The notes beneath the pieces were generated by a model. The model made no database searches. It was not told the origin of the DNA and saw nothing but the letters and a program-made list of their open reading frames with translations. A stretch of DNA of 64,000 bases from Epichloe hybrida (Eukaryota > Ascomycota > Sordariomycetes > Hypocreales > Clavicipitaceae). Shown here piece by piece: positions 13,770 through 24,076 of the stretch. Numbering within the stretch: position 1 is the stretch's first letter; every line of letters begins with the position of its first letter. The stretch covers positions 1 through 64,000 of the forward strand of contig JAFEKR010000018.1 in NCBI GenBank assembly GCA_019022495.1. The letters run 5' to 3'. A program made the position numbers and the translations under genes.

Positions 13770-13830
13770 GCAAGTCCGATAACTGCGCAAGACTAGAGAA
13801 TCAATGACTAATCCTTATGACTACGAACAG
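13770..13830 (+). other. GC-AG intron in the PKS
   Basis: The donor is AAG|GCAAGT and the acceptor is GAACAG|ATG; the intron is 61 nt, phase 0, with a CTAAT branch-like motif at about 13808. Read unspliced, the frame stops at 13794-13796. Spliced, it continues directly into the KR nucleotide-binding motif (LLVGCFGGLG). This is a rare splice class, and the apparent stop is not a mutation. Confidence 0.82.
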
Positions 13831-15105
13831 ATGCTACCAGCTCAGAGTCTCTGCCGCCTCTCTGGCGACGCGGCATATCTTCTCGTCGGCTGTTTCGGTG
13901 GCCTGGGCCGCAGTCTGACGAAGCGCATGATGGAACTTGGAGCCCGCCATTTCGCCTTCGTTTCCCGCTCTGGCGCCGATAAACCGCAGGCCGCAGCTGT
14001 CATTGAAGAAATTGAAAGGGCAGGCGCTTTGACGCATGTCTTTCGCGCGGACGCATCCGACGAAGCTGCTCTCCGGAATGTCATTGCCCAGGTGACTGCC
14101 CAACGCCCCTTACGCGGCGTTATACATGCCGCCATGGTCCTCAAGGTCCGTTTCCAACCCCCTAATCACGATCAAATAGAGCTTTTGTTGTGTTCTAATA
14201 AATCATTACAGGACGGCATGTTTGAACAGCTTGATCACGACTCGTTCGAGGCGGTCATGGCACCCAAGGCACGAGGAGCCGTTGCATTGCACAACGCGCT
14301 GCAAGACGTACCCTCGCTGAAACTCGACTTCTTTGTCGTCACAAGCTCCATTTCTGCGCTCCTCGGCAACACTGGCCAGAGCAGCTACAGTGCCGCCAAC
14401 GGCGTGCTCGAGTCGCTCGCGCGCTTCCGCATGGTGCATGGTCTGCCCGCAACATGTCTCGCCCTGCCCATGGTCCTGGATGTCGGCGTGGTGGCCGAGA
14501 CGGATGGTCTGGAGGCCTCCATCAAACACAAGGGCCTCTATGGTATTGACGAGGAGGAGATGCTGCGCGGCTTCGAGGTTGCCATGGCGCAAGGCCGCGC
14601 TGACACCGTTTCCATGGGAATGGATGCGTCTCGCCTGAGCGCCACCATATCGTCCACGTCGCTGGATGCCATGGATCTGTACTGGTATCGGGATGCGCGT
14701 TTCTGCCACGTCCGTGCCGCCATTGAGGCCGCGAGCAAGCAGAATGCTGGCGCGGGCTCCCGAGGCGCCGACAGCTTCGCGGAAACTGTCAAGGAGGCGC
14801 TGGAAAAGGGTGACTACGGCGCCGCTATTCAGGCTACAGCTCTACACATTGCCAAGCGCGTTGGAATCATACTCATGATTCCCGTTGAGGAAATGGATCT
14901 AAATGGGCCCTCGATCGCTAGCTACGGTCTCGACAGCATGATTGGCTCAGACATACGGACGTGGCTGTTTAAGAATTTCGGGATTGACTATCCATTCCAG
15001 CAGCTTCTGGCGTCTACGCTCACTTTTACCAAGCTAGCGACTATTGTCACAAAGAATATGGGCATCGTGGCAGATGCGTCGAAACTAGCTCAAGAATTAG
15101 CATAG

Positions 15106-15813
15106 GCTAGTTTGTTAAAAACAAATTTAAAAACTCACTGGCTTTAATCTCTATATGTACACTCGTAAGGGTTACGCTGTCAGATAGTTTACTTCACCTA
15201 TAAACATGCTTTTTTTATAACGCCCTGCGCTACGAAGCAAGCAATCATAAGGCATTAATTGGGTCAATCGCAATAGCTAAATTAAATTCCGTTTTGAGCT
15301 TTTCCTTAACACTTATGATGTTTCCAACTCAGCTAAGATCGAACTCAGCCAAGTCATTAAGGCGAAAAGATGAGTCTGGCTGGTGACAGTGACATTGTGT
15401 GTTTGTCCATGTAAGTTTTCAAAGATCCTAGATTCGGCAAGTCCACGCGCCCGCCAACTTTCGTTGTGGAAAGGAACAAGAAATGCCCTGAGCTTATATT
15501 TCAAGAATCTCTTTTTCTCCCCCATCCCTCGCTATAGACATCCAGATTAGGTATGGTCCATCCGTCAGGCGTTGCCCCATCTTCGGGCTCCCTTTCCTAG
15601 TACACTTCGGACAATTTGTCCGAGGGAGAAAGGAAAGAGAGAGAGGTCATGTCAGCTTCCTTGCCTGGCGCCGAAGAGTGGATAATGAGGCTATCGCTAG
15701 TGCGAAGAGAAGAGAGCAGGGGCTGAATGGATGGGCATATTCATAGAGAAGCAGTGCTCATTTCTGTCTGTCTTATATTCACCTAGAACGATAAACAATT
15801 TTTCTCGTCTTCT
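15106..15813. other. Intergenic region between PKS and GMC relic
   Basis: It holds the PKS 3' flank and the upstream region of the oxidoreductase relic, with purine-rich stretches around 15620-15660. I see no gene, RNA or repeat here. Confidence 0.5.
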
Positions 15814-16606
15814 TTGCTGCGTCTCAAAGTCATGTCTACAACACGCCATTCTGTACCTTGGTCAGCCGGGTTCGCCCCTCGTCTAGCTGCTGCTACCTCT
15901 GCAGAGATCATCGGCGCCAAAATCCTCGGCAGGGGCACGACGAAAATCATTGGAAACTCGTTTGGGATGCCTGGCGCCATTGTCGCGTATGACTACATTG
16001 TCGTTGGTGGTGGCACGGCAGGCAACACCGTTGCTAATGCGTCTGGCTCTGGATCCCGCCAATTATACCGTCGGTCTAATTGAGGCGGCCACCTTTTATG
16101 AGATTGCTAGCAGCAACAGGACTCAGGTCCGTGGATACAACTTTGAGGCGGCGAACCCGACGAATGTCGGCACGCTCAACTCGATGACGGCCAATTAAAT
16201 TAGCACGGAGCACATTTCTGTAAGTCCCCTTTGTCATGCTGTGGTTATATCCGCTGACTTGCTGGTCTAGGAATACAACGGTCGCAGCATTGGCTACATC
16301 CAAGCCTGGCTTTTGGTGGCGGGTGAGTAACTTTCCTTTCGATCATATAATACTCACTAAACTGACCGTTACAAGGTCCGCTGCGACCTCAAAATGGCCG
16401 TGGTGAACACGAGAGAACGGGTGCCTGGTGTCAAGGGCCTGCGTGTTGGTGATACCAGCGGCTTTGCCATTCTTCCGCGCGGTACCCCATGTCAATGATT
16501 TGTAAGTGAAGGCCCTAGCCTTGTGTTATGGGACGTGCGAATAACAGATCGACACAGATATGTTTGCTGAAAAGATTGCACATGCGATGCTCCACAACGA
16601 GTAGCT
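15814..16606 (+). pseudogene. GMC (FAD) oxidoreductase relic
   Basis: The N-terminal part encodes the FAD-binding motif of glucose-methanol-choline oxidoreductases (YDYIVVGGGTAGNTVA near 15990). A frameshift near 16040 moves the continuation (ALDPANYTVGLIEA, then YNFEAANPTNVGT) into the next frame, which stops at about 16198. A short later piece (YNGRSIGYIQAW, near 16270) is followed directly by C-terminal family sequence (GVKGLRVGDTSGFAILPRGTP, about 16425-16490) and AEKIAHAM near 16570. The whole catalytic middle, about 400 residues in this family, is missing. This is a dead gene with an internal deletion and a frameshift. Confidence 0.8.
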
Positions 16607-17288
16607 CTAGTGTTACATATAGTCCCGATTAATCATGGAGAATTTGAGGCACCAAGTTGGTTGATTTCTCGCTATTGAAGGGGGGGGGAAGATGCGGTAT
16701 TTATAGACGATGCGATCCTTTTGTACGAGAATAATACATCCTTCCGACCGATTGGCTATGTTTCTTCTTTTTCTTTGTGACTGACGGTGTGATGAAACCC
16801 TCTCGGTTGAAACCTAGACAGACAGAGCTGCTTCTTTCCTCATCTAGATAGAGCTTATTAGTGAAATAGACGACTGGGATGGTGAACGACTTTGCTCACA
16901 TAGGCTCGCGCACTTCCCGATATTGGTTTTACACGTTTTGTTGGCCAAGCTGCACTGTACGGTGGCGCCGCAAAACTGCAGTACCGCCTAGAAAGTGTCG
17001 GGCCTCGCCTGTTTTTTTCATAGGCAGCAGAGAGCACTTTACAACATGTGGCGGTGCTTAGGTACATATCATGGTCTTGTTACAGGAGCCGAAAGGCCTG
17101 CCTCGTCGAGACAGATGATGCATATATAAGGCGAATGGAGATGGGGGAGAATGGTCTGGTGGCACTGGGCCTACTAAGGCGACGGTGGTGGCCTGGAGTT
17201 ACAGTGGCTAGCGTGATAAAGACAGCCCCGCGGCTGTTCTCATCTCATCCCCTCCTTCATATTTCATCCTTCACCCAGACCGGCCAGT
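16607..17288. other. Intergenic, promoter side of the kinase-like gene
   Basis: No gene is recognised. The region contains a G9 run near 16680 and TATATAAGG at 17122-17130, about 160 bp upstream of the kinase-like start, which could be a TATA element. Confidence 0.4.
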
Positions 17289-18119
17289 ATGATGGGCGAG
17301 ATAATCGACGTCGAGTGCTCCGATGTGGAATTTCTTGAGACACTGCGAGTTGGCGAAAACTCAGTCATTTTCAAGGTCACGGTTCGCGGCCAGTTATGTG
17401 CAATGAAGGTGGTGGGTGGCCTTTCCCTCTCCCTCTCCCTCTCCTTCTCCCTCTCCCTCCCCGTGAGTGTGAGTGTGATGTACGGTGCTAATGTCTCCAA
17501 GCATCATGGCAGATCCGTGTCCAAATACGCCTCTCGCTTTTCAGAATGGGACCTCTTTGTCCGAGAATCAACCGCATATCGTCGGCTGAAAGAAAAAGGC
17601 TTGTGCGACCGCGGCGTCGTCCCTGACTTTTATGGTACAATTACGAACATCCAGTCGACTCACTGGCCGAGTCTGCATTATTTTCATCAAGATAAACTGC
17701 CAGCCAATGCGGTTCTCATTGAGTACATTCCGAACATGCATCAGATAGATCTATCCAACTTTTCAGACAAACATCTGCTCAAGCTTCGCGATATACTCTC
17801 CGAAATTAATAGTGTGGGAATTCTCCATGACGACACATATCCGAGAAATATGATGATTGCCAGTGGAGAGCAAGCCGAAAATGACAGGGTTTTATGGATC
17901 GATTTTGATTCCGCTCAGACCCTGCCACTGGATAGTCTTACCCAAAGGCATAAGGAATGGTTCCAGTCAGAGGCCAGGATGATGCAAGAGTTTGTGGAGG
18001 CGCTAGTAAGTTATGAACAACATCCTAATCATGGCACTGGCTAATTATTGCGAAAGACTAAAGATCACGAGGAGAGGAAACTCAACCATGCGTGGCACTT
18101 CTACTACCACTATTCTTAG
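17289..18119 (+). CDS. Protein-kinase-like (small fungal kinase-fold) protein
   Basis: There are three exons (17289-17408, 17502-18005, 18057-18119) with introns 17409-17501 and 18006-18056, giving 228 aa. The motifs are those of a compact kinase fold: an ATP-binding lysine in LCAMK (exon 1 end), a catalytic-loop-like HDDTYPRNMM with Asp and Asn, and a metal-binding LWIDFDSAQ in place of DFG. The substrate may be a protein or a small molecule. Many Hypocreales-type fungi carry such short kinases near chromosome ends. Intron 1 contains a CTCTCC microsatellite that would be translated as a Leu-Ser repeat if retained, without breaking the frame. No signal peptide is seen. The neighbours are relics, and no pathway can be inferred. 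Confidence 0.65.
17428..17461 (+). repeat. CTCTCC microsatellite inside a kinase-gene intron
   Basis: Pyrimidine-rich hexanucleotide-like repeats (CCCTCT, CTCCCT) fall inside the predicted 93-nt intron 17409-17501. The intron length is divisible by three and lacks stops, so both spliced and retained forms are open. Confidence 0.7.
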
Positions 18120-18278
18120 AAAACGTGTCGTTATATCGGACAGGCTTGCTCAATGTCCCTAATATCTAGGAGTCGTTCTTTGATGAAGTGAAACTACACT
18201 GTCACTGTATGTAGCCGCCAGCCTCCCCTGACAAGCGAATACGCCAGCGGACTACACACTAGCCTTGCTCTGAAGAAT

Positions 18279-18485
18279 CTATGGCACACCAATGCTGTCG
18301 TCGCTAGTTCCACTTGGACGATTGTCAATACGTGGTTCTTCCGAGGATAGCGGTACTTGCCTGTACGAGAAGACCTCGGGGACTGGGATTAAGGTGTGAG
18401 CTTTTTGGTACATCAGTGTACATGCTTCGCTCTGAACTATCTTTGAGGCAATCTCATCTGAGTAAAACTTATTAGGTCTGGCCAT
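18279..18485 (-). pseudogene. Phosphotransferase (APH)-like fragment
   Basis: A 68-codon open stretch reads KIVQSEACTLMYQKAHT followed by IPVPEVFSY, which resembles the N-lobe of fungal aminoglycoside-phosphotransferase-like proteins (a residue stretch ending IPVPxVxxY). Catalytic-loop motifs are not found downstream on the same strand. I read it as a decayed fragment, with modest certainty. Confidence 0.4.
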
Positions 18486-18625
18486 AGGAGAGCGAAATAC
18501 ATCGTTGTAGATACATAGTTCCTAGGCGCTATCTTGGCTTTGAATACATGAAAGCAGTCCCACTATGTGATTATCAATATCTTTCCAAATAACGTTAGGT
18601 TAAATGTAATCGGTATCGGAGCATC

Positions 18626-18820
18626 TCAGTCCGAAGATGGAGGAGTGTTGCATGAATAGGCAGTGCAATTTGCAGAAATTGTATTTCCGTGTCGATATGC
18701 TTTGACACAAGAATTTGGGGTACGACACGCTGCGGTCCGGGTGCCAAAGATATGCCCGCAACTAAAGTAGTCGGTAAGAATGGTGCACATCTGCAATTCC
18801 GTCTTAGCTGATGAGGACAC
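18626..18820 (-). CDS. Small Cys-rich hypothetical protein (64 aa)
   Basis: This short open frame has the pattern CTILTDYFSCGHIFGTR and further cysteines and histidines, reminiscent of small fungal hypothetical proteins with a C-x-CGH pattern. There is no signal peptide and no context support. It may be a relic or chance. Confidence 0.25.
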   Translation of the reverse strand: MSSSAKTELQMCTILTDYFSCGHIFGTRTAACRTPNSCVKAYRHGNTISANCTAYSCNTPPSSD

Positions 18821-19483
18821 GCCGCTCTAGGTCTAGGAACTTATAGTGATGTCGCTACTAAGCGGGGCGAAAGACTTATTCAAGCTGATGTTGTAGAAAT
18901 CGCCTTGGAAATAATTTGTCACTGAGTTGAGATTGACCATGGGATAAATAGCTTATATATATACTTGGGTGTCTCTGTGGGAACAGTAGCCGCTACTACC
19001 GTCTAGCCAAGGCAAGTACATGTTATTTTAAAGTTGACATGTCCTGGTGGCGGCTAGATACTTAGAGTTTAGCCAGAGATTATCTTTATATACATAGGAA
19101 TCTCTACGTCTCCCATTCGCCAAAGTACTCAGAATCCGGCCCCCTTTAAGTTCCACTAACTCGTCTCAGTGGTCAAATTGAGGGACTCCCATGACCTAGT
19201 CGCTGCAAGTTAAATTGCACTTGACATTCTGATCAAGACTACGGTGTGGGCCTTGACACGTAAAATGTAGTAGTTGCGTGAGGTTAACTCCTCTTATAAT
19301 TTTGCGGACGGAGGTACCTCTCCGTTTTAGGCCTAGTTACTACTTACTACTATATGATTGAAAAATCACTACTGCATGTTAACGTGTTGTTGTTGGTTGG
19401 CCTTGGCGGCCGACACGCACTTACCACCATTTTTAGGCAGCAATGAACAGCTAGCTGCGGGGTAAGCTCAAGGTTCAGAAGCT
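18821..19483. other. Gene-poor stretch
   Basis: No convincing coding or RNA feature is seen. The composition is slightly AT-shifted, with a TATATATA tract near 18954. Confidence 0.35.
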
Positions 19484-21184
19484 GTGTCATGTTCGGTACC
19501 TCCGAATCACCCAGTCTCGAACTCGTCTTGGCGCTGCCCCGATTTCAGCTGCATTTTCATTTCACCAAGTTCAGTTCAGACAACTGCATTATTTCGTGTT
19601 GAACTGATGGCCCTAGAGCTCTACATACCGCCTTGCATCAAGGTCCCTGTACATCTTCATCACCCACCGCCAGCTGGGAAGCCCTTACGAATTAGTATTC
19701 AGGGGCCTCTCGTCTCAGTCCAGAAGCTTGTCCCTGAGGCACAATGCCATATTGATGTCTTCAACCAAATATTTCCGCAGCCTGCAGGGCCATTGCTCGC
19801 AAGACTAGTGTTTGGAAAAGTTATTCGGACGACAGGCTCAACCAGAAACAATTTCTGATGATCTAATCATCCGAGACCAGTACCTCGGCTGGGTAATGAA
19901 AGGCAAGAAGCCTTTGAAGTAAGTAAAGCCAGTCACAAGTAAAACCTGTCCATTCCACTCCGTGCTTTCTATCGCTTTTTATTGTCATTTTTGACTAACT
20001 CGGTGACAAGCCAAATCGACTACTATGGGATCACGTTTGACCATCACGTTCCTCCTGATGAAAATAATCCAGAAGTCTTGCAGATAAACATTTTGGAGAT
20101 GGATGATGATGGGGGGTCATATGCAAATGAGGCGCTACCATTCAAAGTAGATCCGGCGGATTACACTAATAGAAGAGTCTTAGCAGTCCCTAGGTGTTGT
20201 CAAAAGAGGAAGGGTACGCAGGATCGATTCAGGGCCAATTACGAGGTTGCAAATAGAGGTGCGAGGAATCCCGCTAGCTAGGGGAGACCTGATGTCAGGA
20301 CTCTCTGATATATCATATCCGGCGTCTCCAAAATTGTGTAGTAACAAAATTCGGCCTAATCACAGCGCTCCACAATGCCCCGCGTTAGAGATATCTGCGG
20401 TATGTATACTGGTATATGTGTACAGTTCGTTTAGTAAAATACGATCTGTCCCAGGAAGACTACATCGCGTTCAACCCAAAGCAGCAGACTTCCAAGCAGT
20501 TATACCAGTTCCATCGTTGTCCTATCCTTCAGTTGAATCGCCTTCGCTCTCTTCCGTCACTCGATCCTCGAGGGCACCATATGCGGACCGTACACCTGCT
20601 CCCCGGATAGCACCGTTTTTAACTAAAGACTCCCCCTTGCCTTTGGGGTAAGACGCGCAAGATTTATCAGAGTTTTTCGTGCGATAGAAGAGTATCTTGT
20701 AAACGCTGGATTCTCACATTTGAGACAGACTCTTCCAGAGTCCACGGCAGCGTTATTAGAGGGTATACCTAGTTCCATGACCGGTTTCGACCATGAGCCT
20801 TTCAGCCACGACCTTTTCAGCCTTGGTATGTTCATCCAGCGGTCCCTTTGTCAGCGGCAACTTCGCCAGGTCCAAAATTTTGGCACCTTTGGTTATAATT
20901 TCCCAAAAGAGGGTGTCATTGTACTAGGCCTGGATATCTCTGCTCGCCCTAATCGAGTGCTCTCTCTTCACAGCGTTCACTGCCTCAACATATTTCAACT
21001 GAGCGATGTGTTTTGCATTAACATGGCTCCGAATTTCCTCAATGTCTGCTTTTACATAGATCATCTTGTCTTCGTCGTTATATTTGCTTCGTGCACAACT
21101 CAGCTGTACACAACTCAGCAATGTGGTTTGCATTCCCCCCCCAAGGTCTGTCCATTCCCGGAGCATTCATCCCAGCCTGTATAA
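19484..21184 (+). pseudogene. Decayed hypothetical gene(s)
   Basis: Consecutive fragments look once-coding but change frame and contain stops: about 19600-19918 (hydrophobic and proline-rich, ending RDQYLGWVMKGKKPLK), a GTAAGT site at 19920 that could be an old donor, about 20000-20180 (DYYGITFDHHVPPDEN and acidic stretches), about 20416-20610, and about 20720-20900 (FSHDLFSLGMF). The pieces do not join into one frame, and I recognise no catalytic motif. They could derive from one kinase-like or hypothetical protein, but that is a guess. Confidence 0.35.
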
Positions 21185-21834
21185 TTTACCTGGTGCCGTT
21201 TCAGCCGATAGGATCCTTGTCGTTCGTCCGTGATGGCTTGCGGAGCTAACCCAAAAGAGGTCGAGGCTTCTTCCTTTTTCTTTGTCTTTTTCCTACTTTT
21301 TCCTAGCCGCAAGTCTAAAGCTAATATGCGTTGTGGTTAGTCGTGCTACCCCAGGTTACCAAGCCACCGGTAACACCAGTGTGGTAGCCACTGGCCGTCC
21401 TACAGTCGCCGTCCGCTCTTCCTCCCTTCTCTCCCTTCCCTCTCTCATAATCGCTTAGGCAAATTTGTTATAGTGCACACTACCCAGAACAAGCCCCCGG
21501 TGTTCCGATGAAGAGACACGGGCCAAATGTAGATAGCGGACGCTGCAACTTGCTGGCGGTGGAGAGGAATTTCCTTCCGAGGACGCGTGTGAGGAAGCCC
21601 ATGGCATCGCGCCCCACAACAACATTGATTATTCCGACTACACGGCAATGATTGTTAAGAAATCGCGGTAGACAAATCACGTTGAATTCGATAATTCGAC
21701 CGGCCGTGGAATCTGCAATGGCTCTTCTACAGAACACAGCAGCTATTGCCACTCTCCCACATCGCCTAGTGATCTGCCATAGCCGTGCCTTGAGCTCGCT
21801 GGCCAGCCTTCGATGAAACTACTTCTGGCTATCT
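21185..21834. other. Stretch without a recognised gene
   Basis: Pyrimidine-rich segments around 21270-21310 and 21415-21450 are the only visible structure. Open frames here lack domains. Confidence 0.35.
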
Positions 21835-22457
21835 AAGATCTCCCGGGCAACCTCTAACAGACGCTCGTGCATTTTCAGAACTTGCTTCCTGCTCTTCCTC
21901 GAGAACACCAGAAAGTAGGCGAGGAATTCCACTCCGTGCACGGGTGAGACCACTGTTCCAGGATGCTTGAACATTTCAGCCCTGGGCACGAATGGTTAAA
22001 TATCCGGCACTCGTTCTAATATCTTCTGACAGAAATCCTCAGGAACGACAATCTCGTCTCTATCGACTGGGATCTGGCAATTACCGCACCAATACTGAGC
22101 GTAACATTGGAAAGGTTGCGCGATCGCTTGATACCTCGTATAATCTTCAACAGCGCGAAGAAGGTGTAGGGCGCAAAGGTCGACAACACACGTGTGCAGG
22201 GTGGAAAATGCACAATCCAGACCAGGAGGTCGTGCATTCACCTTGATAAGGAAGACTGATGCCGACCCCGGTGCCGTTGTCTCTGCATCCTGAAGATCGA
22301 ATACGCCGTCTTCTCTGCGATATGCCTTGCTGGAGTTTTGAACACGCGCTTCGACATGGAATACGCCGGATCGGAAACCCATTCTCACAAGGCTCTCACC
22401 AAGTGAAGCTTTGATAGATTCTCGTTCTTCATCGCCCAGTGCAGTAGGACAGACCAT
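21835..22457 (-). pseudogene. ATP-grasp ligase C-terminal relic
   Basis: On the minus strand the sequence carries features of fungal ATP-grasp proteins: a beta-rich run (FHVEARVQNSSKAYRR), then FLIKVNARPPGLD, the metal- and ATP-binding EVNxRPPG motif with Lys in the usual Glu position, then LCALHLLRAVEDYTRY. An in-frame TAA at about 21997 interrupts it, and the same frame resumes with matching family-like sequence (GVEFLAYFLVFSRKSRK) to about 21835. The N-terminal half of the family is absent. Truncation plus a nonsense codon makes this a pseudogene. Intact relatives make amide or peptide bonds. Confidence 0.6.
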
Positions 22458-22856
22458 AATCGTCTTGCGGAAGTCATCAGCCGCGTCGTTTCACAGCGGG
22501 CCCTATCTGCCATTGCAATCTCTTCTCCACTCGCCGCTTTTACAATATGTCCCTGGTTTTATTTTGCAAATATACATACTGATCTCCTTAGAGGTCATAA
22601 GCCTTGTGGAGTTACGTCAACTAGGGTCTGTGGTCCCAATCGAATAAAAGCAGATAAGAGGTACATTCGTTTATGTGTAAACTACCTAGTGACGAATTAA
22701 CTAGTAATTTTCCTTATATAAATACCTACATTACACTTATTCATTATCTAAGATAAGCAACGCATACCCACGCGGTCACTGACGGCTTCTACAGAGAGGC
22801 TTCTATCCGCCAGTCCGTAAGCTCGGACTGTACTTCGGGCCAATTGCCCGCATAAC
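22458..22856. other. AT-shifted intergenic stretch
   Basis: 22640-22760 is locally AT-rich (TTATATAAATA, TTAACTAGT) and resembles lightly RIP-mutated DNA. No gene is seen. Confidence 0.35.
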
Positions 22857-23387
22857 GTGGCCCTTTATCATGATGAGCACATCTATGGCCTTTGCATGAG
22901 CAGCGGCTACGTCGCCTTCTACAACTGCGGGCGAGATGGCGGTTGCAGCCGCTTGCATAAGCACATGCAGCTCATGCTCATGCCGACCAAGGGCTTTGCC
23001 TCGTTTCTCGATTTCGACGACGGCAAAGAAACGGAAGTTCCGTATACGTGGGCATACAAACGTCTTGCTGGTTTCAAGCCGATCATAGCTGCCGATTTGG
23101 TCGAGACCTACAACACCTTGCTGGAAAGGATGGCGGGTGCCTATGATGCAGCCACGGGTAAGGGAAGCAATATGCAAGCTAGTGCCGCAATTCCTCATAA
23201 CACGATCCTCTCCAAGCGGTGGATGATCGTGCTGCCGCGAAGACAGGCTGCTATCAATAAGGAGGCTGGTGCGAATGCGTTGGGGATGTTGGGCGTGATT
23301 GCTGTTGCGACGCAGAAGGAAATCGACAACTGGGTACGATTGGGAATGATTGAGTCCCTGAAGACGCTAGGCGTTCCTCGTTCTTGA
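22857..23387 (+). pseudogene. Ap4A phosphorylase (ATP adenylyltransferase) C-terminal fragment
   Basis: The 176-codon frame contains the HIT-like active-site context YNCGRDGGCSRLHKHMQLM followed by PTKGFASFLDF and the C-terminal family segment IPHNTILSKRWMIVLPRR and INKEAGANALGMLG. In full-length Ap4A phosphorylases (about 300-330 aa) these follow an N-terminal substrate-binding half. Here the sequence 5' of 22857 does not encode it, so the copy lacks roughly its first 100-150 residues. The catalytic HKH.Q histidines are present, but a folded enzyme is unlikely. This is a probable degraded paralogue of a housekeeping gene. Confidence 0.7.
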
Positions 23388-24076
23388 GGCGCTGGGTTGA
23401 AGAATTTTGCAAGAATTCCATTTCGCTAGGCTAGATGGTCCATCAATAAACAATGAGTGTGCCGCGATGAACCTGTCCCATCAAGCTTCCCCTGAGGAGT
23501 AGTGGTAATTAAAGCAACCTAATAACTCGGTCTTAGCGCCTAGTGATATGTATGGGCAAGCGTATGCTTTATGACCCTAAAAGATGGAATGACCTTTTCC
23601 GCTGGACATTTTTAACATCCGAACATCTAAGAGTAGAGAGACGCAATGTGGGCAGGCTGGCGAGAATGAACGAGCCTGACAAGGGAGGCAGCGAGAGAAA
23701 AGAGAGAAACAATGGCCGAAAAGTTGAACTAGTCCTGCAGACCCTGGACCCCGCAATGATTATAGTTGATCCATCTTTTCGAGGCAAAAATCGCGACCAA
23801 GCTTCTACAGATATTAGACGGCAGATGTATTGACCTGGCCGGTTATACAGCCAATTTCGGCATTTCCCGAGAATCAGCAGCTTCATTTCTGGCACCTTAT
23901 GAACTCTCAGTAGAGACTTAATTGCACGGCAACAAATCATAAAACATGGATTCCACCCAGAAGGGTGATGAGGTGCAAAACTATTCACCTGTTCCGTGCC
24001 ACTGCAAATGTTGTAAAACTTGGTTGGGGAGTCAAATAAATACACGATATTGAACACATGGTGACGAACGAGCCTT
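23388..24076. other. Intergenic, 3' side of the beta-xylosidase
   Basis: No gene is recognised. It is the 3' flank of the minus-strand WSC-GH3 gene and of the Ap4A phosphorylase relic. Confidence 0.4.

Larger units (their letters stand above)
4460..15105 (+). pseudogene. Highly reducing type I polyketide synthase, split by a transposon
   Basis: Iterative type I PKS. The ATG is at 4460-4462 and 4460-4470 is in frame with 7547 onward once the transposon (4471-7541) and the second CCAAG copy are left out. Introns by splice sites and frame are 7609-7671, 8035-8091, 8204-8253, 8563-8627, 8851-8909, 9034-9089, 9242-9302, 9618-9671, 13770-13830 (GC-AG) and 14146-14211. The exons total 6978 nt, or 2325 aa, with no internal stop. 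Domains in order are KS (about 7584-9240; active Cys at 8273), AT (about 9520-10560; GHSSGE, Ser at 9936), DH (about 10850-11740; DHRLGG His at 10935), a long core without methyltransferase or enoylreductase motifs, KR (about 13850-14640; Tyr at 14386) and ACP (GLDSM, Ser at 14935). There is no release domain, so a trans-acting ER and a separate release enzyme would be expected. The gene has lost its promoter and first codons. A rescue start at the ATG at 7605 would cut into the KS N-terminus. The product is unknown. Confidence 0.88.

Noticed and set aside
13787..13803. In-frame stop as a PKS-killing nonsense mutation
   Set aside because: It lies inside a phase-0 GC-AG intron that restores the frame exactly.
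14146..14211. Continuous reading through this segment as PKS coding sequence
   Set aside because: The segment has GT-AG ends, a CTAAT branch site and no KR-like residues; splicing gives the conserved AAMVLK-DGMFE junction.
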